In this document: one piece after another, positions 16,646 through 26,246 of the stretch
Numbering within the stretch: the first letter of the stretch is position 1
How the letters are laid out: each line of letters begins with the position of its first letter
NCBI GenBank assembly: GCA_021795235.1
Contig: JAJYPP010000023.1
Location: 1-41,270, forward strand
Source: a bacterium
Lineage (GTDB): Bacteria; Chloroflexota; Dormibacteria; Aeolococcales; Bog-877
Direction: 5' to 3'
DNA length: 41,270 nt
The notes under the pieces: model-generated
What the model was told of the DNA's origin: nothing
The model's input: only the letters and a program-made list of their open reading frames with translations
Databases searched by the model: none
Position numbers and translations under genes: made by a program

Positions 16646-18786
16646 GCCCGCGGACCGGCGTCTACATCTGCCGGGGCTGCGGCATCGGCGAGAGCGTGGA
16701 CGTCGACGCCCTGACCTCGCTCGCCAAGGCCGACGACGGGGTGGCCGTGACCAGGACCTCCTCAGCCTTCTGTCTCGAGGATGCCCAGCTGATAGCCGAG
16801 GATGCCGCCGGCGGGCTGGACCAGGTGGTGGTCGCGGCCTGCTCCCACAGGGTTAACCGCCAGGTCTTTCGGTTCGGCGAGACCCCCGTGCGGCGCGTCA
16901 ACCTGCGCGAACAGGTCGCCTGGAGCCATCCCCCCCAAGTCGAGCCGACCCAGGAGCTGGCAGCGGACCTGCTGCGCATGGGGATCGCCGCCACCGACCA
17001 CACCACCCCCACCACCCCCTACCGCGACGACCACCTGCACTCGGTTCTGGTGGTTGGTGCAGGGCCGGCGGGGATGAGCGCCGCCCTCGCCGCCGCCGAC
17101 GCCGGATACCAGGTCACCCTGGTGGACCGGGCCGCCGCGGCGGGAGGCTTCATGGGGCGGATCCACCGCGGCTACCCAAGCCGGGCCGATGCCCTGTCGC
17201 AGCTGCAGGAGCTCGGCCTGGACTCGCTGGTGGAGCGGGTGTCCGCCCATACCAACGTGAACCTGCTGACGGCCACCGTGGTCCAGCAGGTGTCGGGCCA
17301 GCCCGGGCGCTTCCAGGCCGTTCTCGACCACGATGGGCAGACGAGTCAGGTTGAGGTGGGAGCGGTGGTGTTCGCCACCGGCTTCGAGCCGTCCCCGGAC
17401 CAGCTCTTCGAGCGCTACGGGCTGGGTGAGCTCAGCGACGTGATCACCTCGGTGAAGATGGAGGAGCTGGCCCGTGGTGGCGACATCGTCCGGCCGTCGA
17501 CGGGAGAGCCGGCGCAGCGGGTGGTGATTCTGGCCTGCGATGGGCCAGAGGATGCCGCCAACCTTCCCTACGTGGGCAACGTGACCAGCATGGTGGCCCT
17601 GAAGCAGGCCATGTACGTGCACCAGGCCCGGCCGGACGCCACCGTCCACATCGTCTACCAGGACATGCAGACCCCCGGGCTCGACGAGCTCTACTACCGC
17701 CATGTGCAGGGCCAGAGGGGGATCTTCCTGGTGCGCGGCCAGGCGCGGTCGGTCAGCCTCCAGGAGAACGGCAGCCTGGCCGTGGGGATAGCCGGATCGG
17801 TGCTGGCTCAGGACCTCGAGCTGGAGGCGGACCTGGTGGTGCTGCAGGTGGGCATGGTCCCGACCTCGGATCCAAAGTCGGGAGCGCAGTCCAGCCTGCA
17901 CCTGAACTACCTGCAGGGCGAGGCGCTGCCGGCCAATCGGGGCGGCTTCCTCGACTCCAACTTCCTGTGCTTTCCATTCGAGACCCGCCGCACCGGCATC
18001 TACACCGCCGGCTGCGTGCACCGGGCCCAGGATTTCGCCGCCAGCCGCCGCGACGGGGCGGCGGCGGCGCTGAAGGCGGTGCAGGCGGTGGAGAAGGTGG
18101 CTCAGGGCGCCGCGGTGCACCCTCGGGTGGGAGACCTGGGCTACCCCCAGTTCTTCATGCAGAAGTGCACCGCCTGTGGCCGTTGCACTCAGGAATGCCC
18201 CTTCGGCGCCCTCGAGCTCGACGCTCAGCGCCACCCGGTGATCGAGCCCAACCGCTGCCGCCGGTGCGGCATCTGCATGGGCGCCTGCCCGGTGCAGGTG
18301 ATCTCCTTCCCCGACTACTCGGTGGAGATGCTGAACGCGATGCAGAAGTCGGTGGATCTGCCCGAGGACGACGACAAGCCGAGGGTGCTGGTGCTGGCCT
18401 GCGAGAACGACGCCTACCCCGCCCTTGACATGGTGGGCATCAACCGCCTGCAGTACCCAGCCCACTTCCGGACCATCCCGGTGCGCTGCCTGGGTTCGGT
18501 CAATGCGGTGGTGGTGGCGGATGCGATCCAGCGCGGCTACGACGGGGTGGTCCTGCTGGGCTGCCGTTCCGGCGAGAACTACCAGTGCCATTTCATCCAG
18601 GGGAGCGAGCTGCTGGGAGTGCGGATGGACAATGTCCGCGAGACCCTGGGCAGGCTCGCGCTGGAGACCGACCGGGTCCAGGTGCTCGAGACCTCGATCG
18701 CCGATGCTCGCGCTCTGCCCGGAAAGCTGACGGAGTTCGCCGACAACATCGCGGCCATGGGCCCTAACCCCATGAAGGGCTTCTGA
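16642..18786 (+). CDS. qmoB: QmoB-like HdrA-MvhD fusion, FAD/Fe-S
   Basis: Protein of 714 residues. A short N-terminal segment with CRGCGIGE and VVAACSHRVNRQVF precedes the FAD motif SVLVVGAGPAGMSAALAAADAGY. The flavoprotein core follows, with ATGFEPSP and LQVGMVPTSDP, then two [4Fe-4S] sets (CTACGRCTQECPF; CRRCGICMGACPV). The C-terminal MvhD-like domain has VLVLACENDAYPALD, VRCLGSV and LLGCRSGENYQC. This HdrA+MvhD layout is that of QmoB. GTG 16642 overlaps the qmoA stop. It should form the electron-transfer hub between APS reductase and the next partner, here the HdrCB-like protein rather than a membrane QmoC. Confidence 0.92.
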   Translation: MSPRTGVYICRGCGIGESVDVDALTSLAKADDGVAVTRTSSAFCLEDAQLIAEDAAGGLDQVVVAACSHRVNRQVFRFGETPVRRVNLREQVAWSHPPQVEPTQELAADLLRMGIAATDHTTPTTPYRDDHLHSVLVVGAGPAGMSAALAAADAGYQVTLVDRAAAAGGFMGRIHRGYPSRADALSQLQELGLDSLVERVSAHTNVNLLTATVVQQVSGQPGRFQAVLDHDGQTSQVEVGAVVFATGFEPSPDQLFERYGLGELSDVITSVKMEELARGGDIVRPSTGEPAQRVVILACDGPEDAANLPYVGNVTSMVALKQAMYVHQARPDATVHIVYQDMQTPGLDELYYRHVQGQRGIFLVRGQARSVSLQENGSLAVGIAGSVLAQDLELEADLVVLQVGMVPTSDPKSGAQSSLHLNYLQGEALPANRGGFLDSNFLCFPFETRRTGIYTAGCVHRAQDFAASRRDGAAAALKAVQAVEKVAQGAAVHPRVGDLGYPQFFMQKCTACGRCTQECPFGALELDAQRHPVIEPNRCRRCGICMGACPVQVISFPDYSVEMLNAMQKSVDLPEDDDKPRVLVLACENDAYPALDMVGINRLQYPAHFRTIPVRCLGSVNAVVVADAIQRGYDGVVLLGCRSGENYQCHFIQGSELLGVRMDNVRETLGRLALETDRVQVLETSIADARALPGKLTEFADNIAAMGPNPMKGF

Positions 18787-18799
18787 GGAGGCGGCACAG

Positions 18800-19996
<1,197 letters not shown>

Positions 19997-20019
19997 TGGG
20001 GGCGTGACCCGGGCGGCCG

Positions 20020-20039
20020 TGCCCCACACCCGTGGGGCA
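20020..20039 (+). terminator. Hairpin after the apr-qmo operon, terminator-like
   Basis: TGCCCCAC (20020-20027), loop ACCC and GTGGGGCA (20032-20039) form a perfect 8-base stem 24 bases after the last stop codon of the operon. No T-run follows, so it is not a classical intrinsic terminator. It could stop polymerase together with Rho or protect the 3' end. Confidence 0.5.
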
Positions 20040-20242
20040 GGGACCGCCAGCGGGAGCGGCTGGTCGGGGTTTGGTCTTGGTGGGTGGGGGCCACCGAGGC
20101 GCAGTTGGGCTCGTCCTCGACAGTCACGGGCCGGGTGCGAACGTCGGACTTGAGCTCCAGGCGATCCCACCCTGGCACGTTCGGGCGGCTCCGCGGCGGC
20201 CGGCCTGAAGCTCCCTGGCGATCACCGCCGACCATCGGACAG

Positions 20243-20731
20243 TCATTCGACCTGGACCCCGGCACGCTCGGCAGCCGAGAACTCCGGGTCGCCAGTCAGC
20301 ACCGGGCAGCCGAGCCGCTTGGCTGCCGCGGCGGCGAACGCGTAAGCGTAGCTGAGCCCGCCGGCCTTCAAGGAGGCCGCGACTCGAACCAGGGTGTGGT
20401 CGATGGGCACGAACTGGATGGCCGGGGAGCCGTCTGGGCGCGCGTCTGCCAGGAGGTCGGCGAAGATGGCGTCGGCCACCACCGTCCCGTGGTTGCGTTC
20501 CACGATGTAGGCCACCTCACCGAGGTTGACCAACGTCATCCAGGGCTCGCCATCGCGGAGGACGGAGCGGACCCGCTCCCAGCCGGGCTCCTTCTCAAGC
20601 GCCACCAAGACGGCATGGCTGTCGAGAAGGCGGCGGTCAGCCGTCCTCGCGCTCCCGTTCGGCGTGCCGGTCGTGGAGGAGCTGGTCCGCCAGCGACCGG
20701 CGACCAGGATCCGGCGCGACGGCTCCCACAA
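20243..20731 (-). CDS. PIN-domain (VapC-type) protein, possibly inactive
   Basis: The frame has PIN-domain marks in order: LLDSHAVLVAL (first Asp), MTLVNLGEVAYIV (conserved Glu), LSYAYAFAAAAAKRL and VLTGDPEFSA (last Asp). In active VapC toxins the third reads SYADAF; here the Asp codon is replaced by TAC, giving Tyr, so one metal-binding acid is missing. The only start codon before the first motif is TTG 20731, which gives an odd 30-residue lead and a long overlap with the antitoxin frame. A normal start near 20640 is not visible. Together these suggest a decayed or inactive toxin beside its antitoxin, between the two sulfur operons. Confidence 0.7.
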   Translation of the reverse strand: MWEPSRRILVAGRWRTSSSTTGTPNGSARTADRRLLDSHAVLVALEKEPGWERVRSVLRDGEPWMTLVNLGEVAYIVERNHGTVVADAIFADLLADARPDGSPAIQFVPIDHTLVRVAASLKAGGLSYAYAFAAAAAKRLGCPVLTGDPEFSAAERAGVQVE

Positions 20732-20876
20732 GACCGTCGATGGTCCGGACGGGACGTGGGATCAGATCGTCCTCCCGCTCGATCCAAGCGACCTTGGTCC
20801 CCGGCGGAAAGCCATACCTGACCCGGAGCGGACCGGGGATTGTCACCTGACCCTTTGGGTTGACTGTGGTTACCAC
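20637..20876 (-). CDS. AbrB/MazE-type antitoxin (VapB-like)
   Basis: Protein of 79 residues with an N-terminal swapped-hairpin AbrB domain: VNPKGQVTIPGPLRVRYGFPPGTKVAWIEREDDLI is the standard DNA-binding pattern of VapB and MazE antitoxins. The C-terminal half (rich in Arg, Asp and Glu) would wrap the toxin. GTG 20876 is taken as start. It lies inside a perfect palindrome, which suits autoregulation. The stop codon overlaps the toxin frame, as usual for such pairs. Confidence 0.78.
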   Translation of the reverse strand: MVTTVNPKGQVTIPGPLRVRYGFPPGTKVAWIEREDDLIPRPVRTIDGLVGAVAPDPGRRSLADQLLHDRHAEREREDG

Positions 20877-20878
20877 AG
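20864..20878. promoter_or_regulatory. Palindromic operator over the antitoxin start codon
   Basis: CTGTGGT (20864-20870), one central base, and ACCACAG (20872-20878) make a perfect 7-base inverted repeat overlapping the antitoxin GTG (20874-20876). AbrB-type antitoxins bind such dyads at their own promoters, so this is a likely self-regulation site. Confidence 0.5.
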
Positions 20879-21082
20879 AGCAAACGGTAGCACTGCCTTA
20901 CAAGCCGTAATACCTGAAGGTCGTGCGGGGCTCTCCTCAGCTGGGCCGGGGTCCACGCCGCCAGAGGCGCCATGACCGCGGGATGGCTCCACCACCCAGG
21001 GCCGGTACATCCGGTGCTGCCATCTCAAGAGTGCCACGTTGGACTCCGCTGACACTTGCACAGGCCAGCTCCACAGACGCAA
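20879..21082. other. Intergenic region before the shdr leader, no gene seen
   Basis: Between the antitoxin and the conserved leader at 21083 no frame has protein character. It should hold the antitoxin promoter on the minus strand and, possibly, upstream sites for the shdr promoter. Neither could be placed with confidence. Confidence 0.4.
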
Positions 21083-21190
21083 TTTCCCCCTTCCGGGGGA
21101 TGCGAGTCACCCCAATCGGGGGAGTGTGTCCACCCGGGGGTCGCCACATACTGAGTCGCGGCCATTGACACAGGAGGCATGGAGCCCATG
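21083..21190 (+). promoter_or_regulatory. Conserved 108-base leader element, copy B (before the shdr operon)
   Basis: Gap-free partner of 10679-10786. It has TTTCCCCCTTCCGGGGGA (21083-21100) with a 6-base dyad, a second CCCC/GGGGG dyad (21110-21122), CATACT (21147-21152), TTGACA (21165-21170) followed at once by CAGGAGG, and AGCCCATG whose ATG (21188-21190) starts shdrB1. The sequence between the shared blocks has diverged while the spacing has not, which points to selection on the blocks and their distances. It is probably the promoter and operator region or a structured 5' leader. Confidence 0.7.
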
Positions 21191-22402
21191 AGCGACAAGC
21201 CGTCGACCAGTGCCCTGGGAGCGCCCGCGACAGCGCTCGCGAATAGAAAGTTCCAGCGCGACCCGGCCAAGGCCCCGACCGAGGATCTGCGGGAGGCGGT
21301 CTTCGAGCTGGAGCGGCAGGGGGAGTGGGTGGTCCAGCGCGTGCCCGAGCCCTACATCGAGGTGGAGACCAAGTACGGGCGCAAGAAGAAGATCCCCATG
21401 CAGCACACCTGGCATCACAAGAGCTGCGGGCAATGCGGGCACATCCCCGGCTACTCGACGTCCATCTTCTGGCTGCACCGGGCCCTGGAGCTGGACTACA
21501 ACGATCCTCGCGACCAGACCTCTTGCACGGCCTGGAACTACTACGCCTCGGCCACCTCCAACGCGGCCGCCCAGGCGGCTGTTGCCCAACGCAACTTCGC
21601 GGCCGCGTACGAGACCGGCTACTACCCCATGATCCACTGCGGCACCAGCTACGGCCACTACAAGGAGGTCCGCGAGCAGCTGGTGCACAGTCCGGAGCTG
21701 CGCAGCCAGGTGCGCGACATCATGACCCGGCTGGGCAAGCCGCTGGTGATCCCGGAGGAGATAGTGCACTACAGCGAGTGGGTGCACGCGATGCGCGGAG
21801 AATTCGCCAAGCGGCGGGTGCTCGACCTCTCCAAGATCACGGTCACGGTCCATCCCGCCTGCCACTACTACAAGCTGGTCGCCGAGGACGCCATCTACGA
21901 CGAGGACATCTACAGCGGTCAGCGCACCGCGGTGGTGTCGGCGGTGGTCAAGGCCATGGGGGCCACGGTGGCCGACTACTCGACCTGGTTCGACTGCTGC
22001 GGGTTCGGGTTCCGGCACATCCTGGTGCAGCGCGACTTCACGCGCTCCTTCGCCACCTTGCGCAAGATCCAGGTGATGAAGGACGAGGCCAATCCCGACG
22101 TGGTCCTGACCCACGACACCGGCTGCGTGACCACCCTTGACAAGAGCCAGTTCGTGGGCAAGGCCAAGGGCTACAACGTCGGCATCCCGGTGATGTCGGA
22201 GGCCCAGTTCGTGGCCCTGGCGATGGGCGCCCATCCCTACCGGGTCTGTCAGCTGCACTGGCATTCGGTCGACTACCGGCCGCTGCTGGAGAAGATGGGC
22301 ATCGACTGGGAGGCGCGCTGGGCCGAGTTCGAGCAGGACCTGAAGCGGATTCAGAGTGGAGAGATGCAGTACTTAACCTGGGAGCAGACCGGTGTCAGAT
22401 GA
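21188..22402 (+). CDS. shdrB1: sHdrB1: HdrB-like CCG-domain subunit of the sHdr complex
   Basis: Protein of 404 residues with two cysteine-rich CCG-type domains. The first holds KSCGQCGHIPGYST, TSCTAWNYYASAT and IHCGTSYGHY. The second holds HPACHYYKL, WFDCCGFGF and HDTGCVTTLDKSQF. In HdrB these bind noncubane [4Fe-4S] clusters that act on disulfides, and in sulfur oxidisers sHdrB1 belongs to the cytoplasmic complex that yields sulfite. Two ATGs are possible: 21179 is only one base from AGGAGG, whereas 21188 has proper spacing and is the conserved end of the leader, so 21188 is chosen. First gene of the shdr operon. Its usual partner shdrC1 is displaced to 31226. Confidence 0.9.
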   Translation: MSDKPSTSALGAPATALANRKFQRDPAKAPTEDLREAVFELERQGEWVVQRVPEPYIEVETKYGRKKKIPMQHTWHHKSCGQCGHIPGYSTSIFWLHRALELDYNDPRDQTSCTAWNYYASATSNAAAQAAVAQRNFAAAYETGYYPMIHCGTSYGHYKEVREQLVHSPELRSQVRDIMTRLGKPLVIPEEIVHYSEWVHAMRGEFAKRRVLDLSKITVTVHPACHYYKLVAEDAIYDEDIYSGQRTAVVSAVVKAMGATVADYSTWFDCCGFGFRHILVQRDFTRSFATLRKIQVMKDEANPDVVLTHDTGCVTTLDKSQFVGKAKGYNVGIPVMSEAQFVALAMGAHPYRVCQLHWHSVDYRPLLEKMGIDWEARWAEFEQDLKRIQSGEMQYLTWEQTGVR

Positions 22403-23459
22403 GTCAGTTCTGGTCATAGGCGGCGGCCCGGCCGGCCTGGAGGCGGCGCGGGGGGCGGCCGACCTCGGCAGTGACGTGATCCTGGTCGAGCGCCGGGCCC
22501 GGCTGGGGGGCACCCCGGACTCGGTGGGCTACTCGGCTTTCGCGCTGGACCACAGGCCCGCCCAGGAGGTGCTGGAGATAGCGCGCCAGTCGGTCTTGAC
22601 CCATCCTCTGGTCACGGTCCACCTGGAGACCGAGGTCAGCTCGTTCGCGGGCGAACTGGGGGACTTCAGGGCCACCCTGCGGGCGGCCGATGGAACGCTG
22701 ACCGAGGTCGGCTGCGGCGCGGCCATCATCGCCACCGGCTTCGACCACTTCGATCCCGGCCGCGAGACCCAGGCCTACGGCTACTACGAATACGAGGACG
22801 TCATCACCCTGGTCGACGCGGAGCGGATGCTCCAGGCCAAGAACTTCGTGCGCCCGTCCACCGGCGAGCCCCCCAAGCAGGTGTGCTTCATCCAGTGCGT
22901 GGGCTCTCGCGACCGCCGCATCGGCAACGAGTACTGCTCCAAGGTCTGTTGCGGGGTCGCCAGCAAGGAGGCCTCCGAGATCCGGGAGCTGCTCCCAGAC
23001 TGCCGGGTCTTCATCTTCTACATCGACATGCGCATGTACGGCTTCTGGGAGGACCGCATCTACTGGAAGGCGCAGGAGCGATACAAGGTCAACTTCGTGC
23101 GCGGGATCGTGACCGAGATCACCCGCCGGGGGGACCGCCTGGTGATCAAGGGGGAGGACACGACCATGAACCGCCCCATGGAGATCCCCATGGATGTGGT
23201 CATCCTCTCGGTGGGGATGGTGCCGTCCGAGGGGACCAAGGTGGTGGGCAAGATGCTGGGAGTGGCCCAGGACAAGCATGGCTTCATCGTCCCTTCGGAG
23301 AGCGCCCTGGACACGGTCTCCACCTCGGTGCCCGGCATCTACGTGGCCGGGGCCGCGGCCGGCCCCAAGGATCTCGACGACTGCGTTTCCATGGCCGGGT
23401 CCGCCGCCATGAAGGCGGTGGCGGCGCTCCGCCGCCGGTCTCCGGTCTCCGTGAGGTGA
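22392..23459 (+). CDS. shdrA: sHdrA: HdrA-like FAD/Fe-S subunit
   Basis: Flavoprotein of 355 residues, the short size typical of sHdrA, without the ferredoxin inserts or MvhD domain of the Qmo paralogues. The FAD motif is VLVIGGGPAGLEAARGAADLG. The hallmark Fe-S segment is CFIQCVGSRDRRIGNEYCSKVCCGVASKEA, followed by FIFYIDMRMYGFWED, and a GIYVAGAAAGPKDLDD segment closes the second FAD half. It is the electron hub of the complex. GTG 22392 overlaps the end of shdrB1 by 11 bases, and its own stop overlaps the next ATG, so translation is coupled. Confidence 0.93.
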   Translation: MSDESVLVIGGGPAGLEAARGAADLGSDVILVERRARLGGTPDSVGYSAFALDHRPAQEVLEIARQSVLTHPLVTVHLETEVSSFAGELGDFRATLRAADGTLTEVGCGAAIIATGFDHFDPGRETQAYGYYEYEDVITLVDAERMLQAKNFVRPSTGEPPKQVCFIQCVGSRDRRIGNEYCSKVCCGVASKEASEIRELLPDCRVFIFYIDMRMYGFWEDRIYWKAQERYKVNFVRGIVTEITRRGDRLVIKGEDTTMNRPMEIPMDVVILSVGMVPSEGTKVVGKMLGVAQDKHGFIVPSESALDTVSTSVPGIYVAGAAAGPKDLDDCVSMAGSAAMKAVAALRRRSPVSVR

Positions 23460-24202
23460 TGATGGCCGGCCACGGTCAGGTGGTCGACACCGAGGCTGCT
23501 CAGGAGTTCATGCGAGAGGCCCAGCGCCTGATCCAGACCCCCGAACTGGACGGCATCGCCCTCGAGCTGGAGGTCAAGTCCCGGCGCTTCGGGGAGCTGC
23601 TCGACCAGAGCTCGCTGCCCCGGCTCTCGTCGGCGCAGCTGCGGGGCTGGCTGCGGACCATCTTCGCGGCCCGGCGGCACGCCGATGAGCTGCTGGCCCA
23701 GGTGAGCGACGAGCGCTGGCGTCAGGCCCTTCAGAACCTCCTCCACGGCCCGGGTCCGGTGTCGGCTCGGATCGACTCCTTCGACCAGGAGCTGGCGGAG
23801 GTGGACCGGGGCATCCGTCGCGACCTGGCCTGCGAGTCACTCCACTTCTTCGACCCCGAGCGCTACTGGCTCTGGACCCGCTGGATCTGGGACCCGGAGA
23901 TCGGTACCGGCGCTCTGCCCCTGGTCACGATGGCGGAGCACGACCTGTCCGCCGCGTCTTCGGGCCAGACCTATCTCAGGGTCGGAGAGGGCATCGCCTT
24001 CGTCAACCAGACCGGCCGTTCAGTTGGATTCACGCGCTTTGGGACCGAGGCGTTCGGCGTCGATGTCTACCTCGCCTGCGTCTACGGGGTCTACCTCTAC
24101 ACGATCACCAGGATCCGGATGAGCCAGGAGTTCAACAAGGTCATACCGCCCTTGCCGCAGCTGGTTCGCCGGCTGCTCGGCATCCACCGGATGGAGGTCT
24201 GA
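23459..24202 (+). CDS. sHdr 'Hyp' protein, conserved unknown of the shdr operon
   Basis: Protein of 247 residues between shdrA and the shdrC2-B2 fusion, the position of the conserved hypothetical gene (hyp) in published shdr operons. The N-terminal 110 residues look helical (VDTEAAQEFMREAQRLIQ; SAQLRGWLRTIFAARRHADELLAQ). A mixed region follows, with LHFFDPERYWLWTRWIWDPEIGTGALPLVT and an apolar FGVDVYLACVYGVYLYTI stretch near the end that might contact the membrane or bury in the complex. No Fe-S motif. ATG 23459 overlaps the shdrA stop (ATGA). The role is not established in the family. Confidence 0.78.
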   Translation: MMAGHGQVVDTEAAQEFMREAQRLIQTPELDGIALELEVKSRRFGELLDQSSLPRLSSAQLRGWLRTIFAARRHADELLAQVSDERWRQALQNLLHGPGPVSARIDSFDQELAEVDRGIRRDLACESLHFFDPERYWLWTRWIWDPEIGTGALPLVTMAEHDLSAASSGQTYLRVGEGIAFVNQTGRSVGFTRFGTEAFGVDVYLACVYGVYLYTITRIRMSQEFNKVIPPLPQLVRRLLGIHRMEV

Positions 24203-25468
24203 ATGACTGAGATCGAGAAGGAGCGAGTCCACGAGGAGGAGCACCTGGTCTTCGAGGGGATGGACATCTCGGGCCACTGGAACCGGATGTTCGAGCAGCG
24301 AGTCATCTGGGAGCATGACGTCAGCGCCCTGGACCGGGTCACGGAGATCCCCGGCGCGGAGTCTCTGGCCTACTGTTACCAGTGCGGCAAGTGCACCCCC
24401 GCCTGCCCGGTCGACCACGTGGGCGACTTCAGCCCCCGCAAGATCTACCGGCGCACCCAGCTGGGGGCCGACCTGCTGACCAGCCCCGACCTCTGGCTCT
24501 GCACCACCTGCGGCAACTGCCTGCGGGTGTGCCCCAAGGAGGTCAACCTCCTCAAGATCATGCCCGCGGTCCGGGAGCAGGCGGTGGCGACCGGCAACGT
24601 CCCCCCGGAGCTCCAGAAGGCGTTCGAGAACACCTTTCAGTACGGGAACCCCATGGGAGAGCCCGCTCGCAAGAGGGCCGACTGGGTGGCCGACGCCGGG
24701 GCGCCGGTCGCCGTGCTGAGCCGGGAGCCCCGGCCGGTGGACGTGCTCTTCTTCGTCGAGTGCTACTGGGCCTATCACCCCCGCGGCCGCGATGCGGCGC
24801 GCGCCTTCGCCCGCACCATGGAGGTGCTGGGGGTCGATTGGGGCATCCTCGGCGCCGAGGAGAAGTGCTCCTGTGACAGCCAGCGCGCCGCCGGTGAGCG
24901 GGGGCTGTTCGAGATGGTGGCGGAGCAGAACATCGCCACTCTTGAGCGCTACGAGTTCACCCGCCTGGTGACGCCCGACCCCCACGCCTACAACTCCTTC
25001 CGCAATGAGTACCCCAAGTTGGGCGGGGTCTACGATGTCAGCCACTACACTCAATTCCTGGCGCCCTTGATGGGTCAGCTACCCTGGGCCCGGGAGCTCC
25101 CCTACCGGGTCACGTTCCACGACCCCTGCTACCTGGGCCGGCACAACGGCGAGTACGACGCTCCCCGGGAGATGATCCGGCAGATCCCCGGGCTGGAGTT
25201 CGTGGAGATGTTCCGGTGCAAGGAGAACGGGTATTGCTGTGGGGGCGGCGGCGGTGGCATGTGGCTGGACAGCTTCTCGGGGAATCACACCAACGAACGG
25301 CTCAGCGAGCGACGGGTGCGTGAGGCGGTGGAGACCGGCGCCGAGATGCTGGTGGTCTGCTGCCCCTACGAGGTCTCCCGTTTCGAGGACGCGGTGAAAT
25401 CAACCGGCAACGAGGGCAAATTGCTCGTCCGCGACGTCATTGAACTCGTGGATGAGGCCCTGCACTAG
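24203..25468 (+). CDS. sHdrC2-sHdrB2 (B3-type) fusion
   Basis: Soluble protein of 421 residues combining HdrC and HdrB. After a 50-residue charged N-terminus come two [4Fe-4S] sets (CYQCGKCTPACPV; CTTCGNCLRVCPKE). The HdrB part has a degenerate first CCG motif (FVECYWAYHPRG ... EEKCSCDSQR) and a full second one (CYLGRHNGEYDAP ... NGYCCGGGGGGMW ... VVCCPYEVS). In type I shdr operons C2 and B2 are separate genes. A single larger gene followed by etfAB is what I recall for the second operon type (B3). Start ATG 24203 follows directly on the hyp stop. Closely related to the QmoC-replacing protein at 18800. Confidence 0.88.
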   Translation: MTEIEKERVHEEEHLVFEGMDISGHWNRMFEQRVIWEHDVSALDRVTEIPGAESLAYCYQCGKCTPACPVDHVGDFSPRKIYRRTQLGADLLTSPDLWLCTTCGNCLRVCPKEVNLLKIMPAVREQAVATGNVPPELQKAFENTFQYGNPMGEPARKRADWVADAGAPVAVLSREPRPVDVLFFVECYWAYHPRGRDAARAFARTMEVLGVDWGILGAEEKCSCDSQRAAGERGLFEMVAEQNIATLERYEFTRLVTPDPHAYNSFRNEYPKLGGVYDVSHYTQFLAPLMGQLPWARELPYRVTFHDPCYLGRHNGEYDAPREMIRQIPGLEFVEMFRCKENGYCCGGGGGGMWLDSFSGNHTNERLSERRVREAVETGAEMLVVCCPYEVSRFEDAVKSTGNEGKLLVRDVIELVDEALH

Positions 25469-25478
25469 GAGGCGGTCT

Positions 25479-26246
25479 GTGCATATCGCAGTGATCTTGA
25501 AGCAGGTGCCCGACCTGGTCGAGGAGGTCGAGGTTGACGCCAGCGGCACCGACATCGACCGGGACAGCGTCAAGTGGAAGCTCAACGAGTTCGACGACCA
25601 CGCCCTTGAGCAGGCGATCCTGCTCAAAGAGGCCGGCGGCGCGGAGGTGACCGCCGTGGCCCTGGAGGGGGACGGGGTCGACCAGGTGCTGTACGCGGCC
25701 CTGGCCCGGGGCGCCGACCGGGCGCTCAAGGTACCCAGCGCGGATGAGCGCACCGACGCGCCCCGGGCGGCGGCGGCGCTGGCCCCGGTGCTGCGGGAGC
25801 TGGCGCCGGATCTGGTGCTGACCGGGGTGCAGGCGGCCGACGATCTCCACGGCCAGTTGGCTCCCATCCTGGCGACCACTCTGGGTTGGCCCCATGTCAG
25901 CGTGGTCAGCGGGGCCGAGGTGTCGGGGGCCACGGTCCAGGTGCAGCAGGAGTACTCGGGCGGGCGGATGGCGACCCTCGAGGTCCAGCTGCCGGCGGTC
26001 CTGGGGGTGCAGGCGGCCACCCGACCGCCCCGCTACGTGCCGATCAGCCGGCTCCGGCAGATCATGGCGTCGGCCCAGATCGGCTCGGCCGCCGCCGGGG
26101 GCGAGGCGGTCGCCCTGGGCACGACCGTGACCCGGCTGGCCCCCCCGGCCCAGGGCGCCGGGGCGCAGATGTGGGAGGGCAAGCCCGAGGAGATAGCGCA
26201 GCAGCTGTTGGACGTGCTCCGCGAGCGCGGCCTGTTGGGAGCATGA
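25479..26246 (+). CDS. etfB: Electron-transfer flavoprotein beta subunit
   Basis: EtfB of 255 residues: the start HIAVILKQVPDLVEEVEVD, the KWKLNEFDDHALEQAILLKE segment and the AMP-binding region VLTGVQAADDLHGQLAPILATTLGWPHVS are standard. GTG 25479 is preferred over ATG 25440 because AGGAGG (25467-25472) precedes it and the protein then begins at the first strand. It pairs with the EtfA encoded next. Placed between the sHdrC2B2 fusion and an EMO-like gene, it probably accepts electrons from sHdr and hands them to the membrane protein (inference). Confidence 0.93.
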   Translation: MHIAVILKQVPDLVEEVEVDASGTDIDRDSVKWKLNEFDDHALEQAILLKEAGGAEVTAVALEGDGVDQVLYAALARGADRALKVPSADERTDAPRAAAALAPVLRELAPDLVLTGVQAADDLHGQLAPILATTLGWPHVSVVSGAEVSGATVQVQQEYSGGRMATLEVQLPAVLGVQAATRPPRYVPISRLRQIMASAQIGSAAAGGEAVALGTTVTRLAPPAQGAGAQMWEGKPEEIAQQLLDVLRERGLLGA

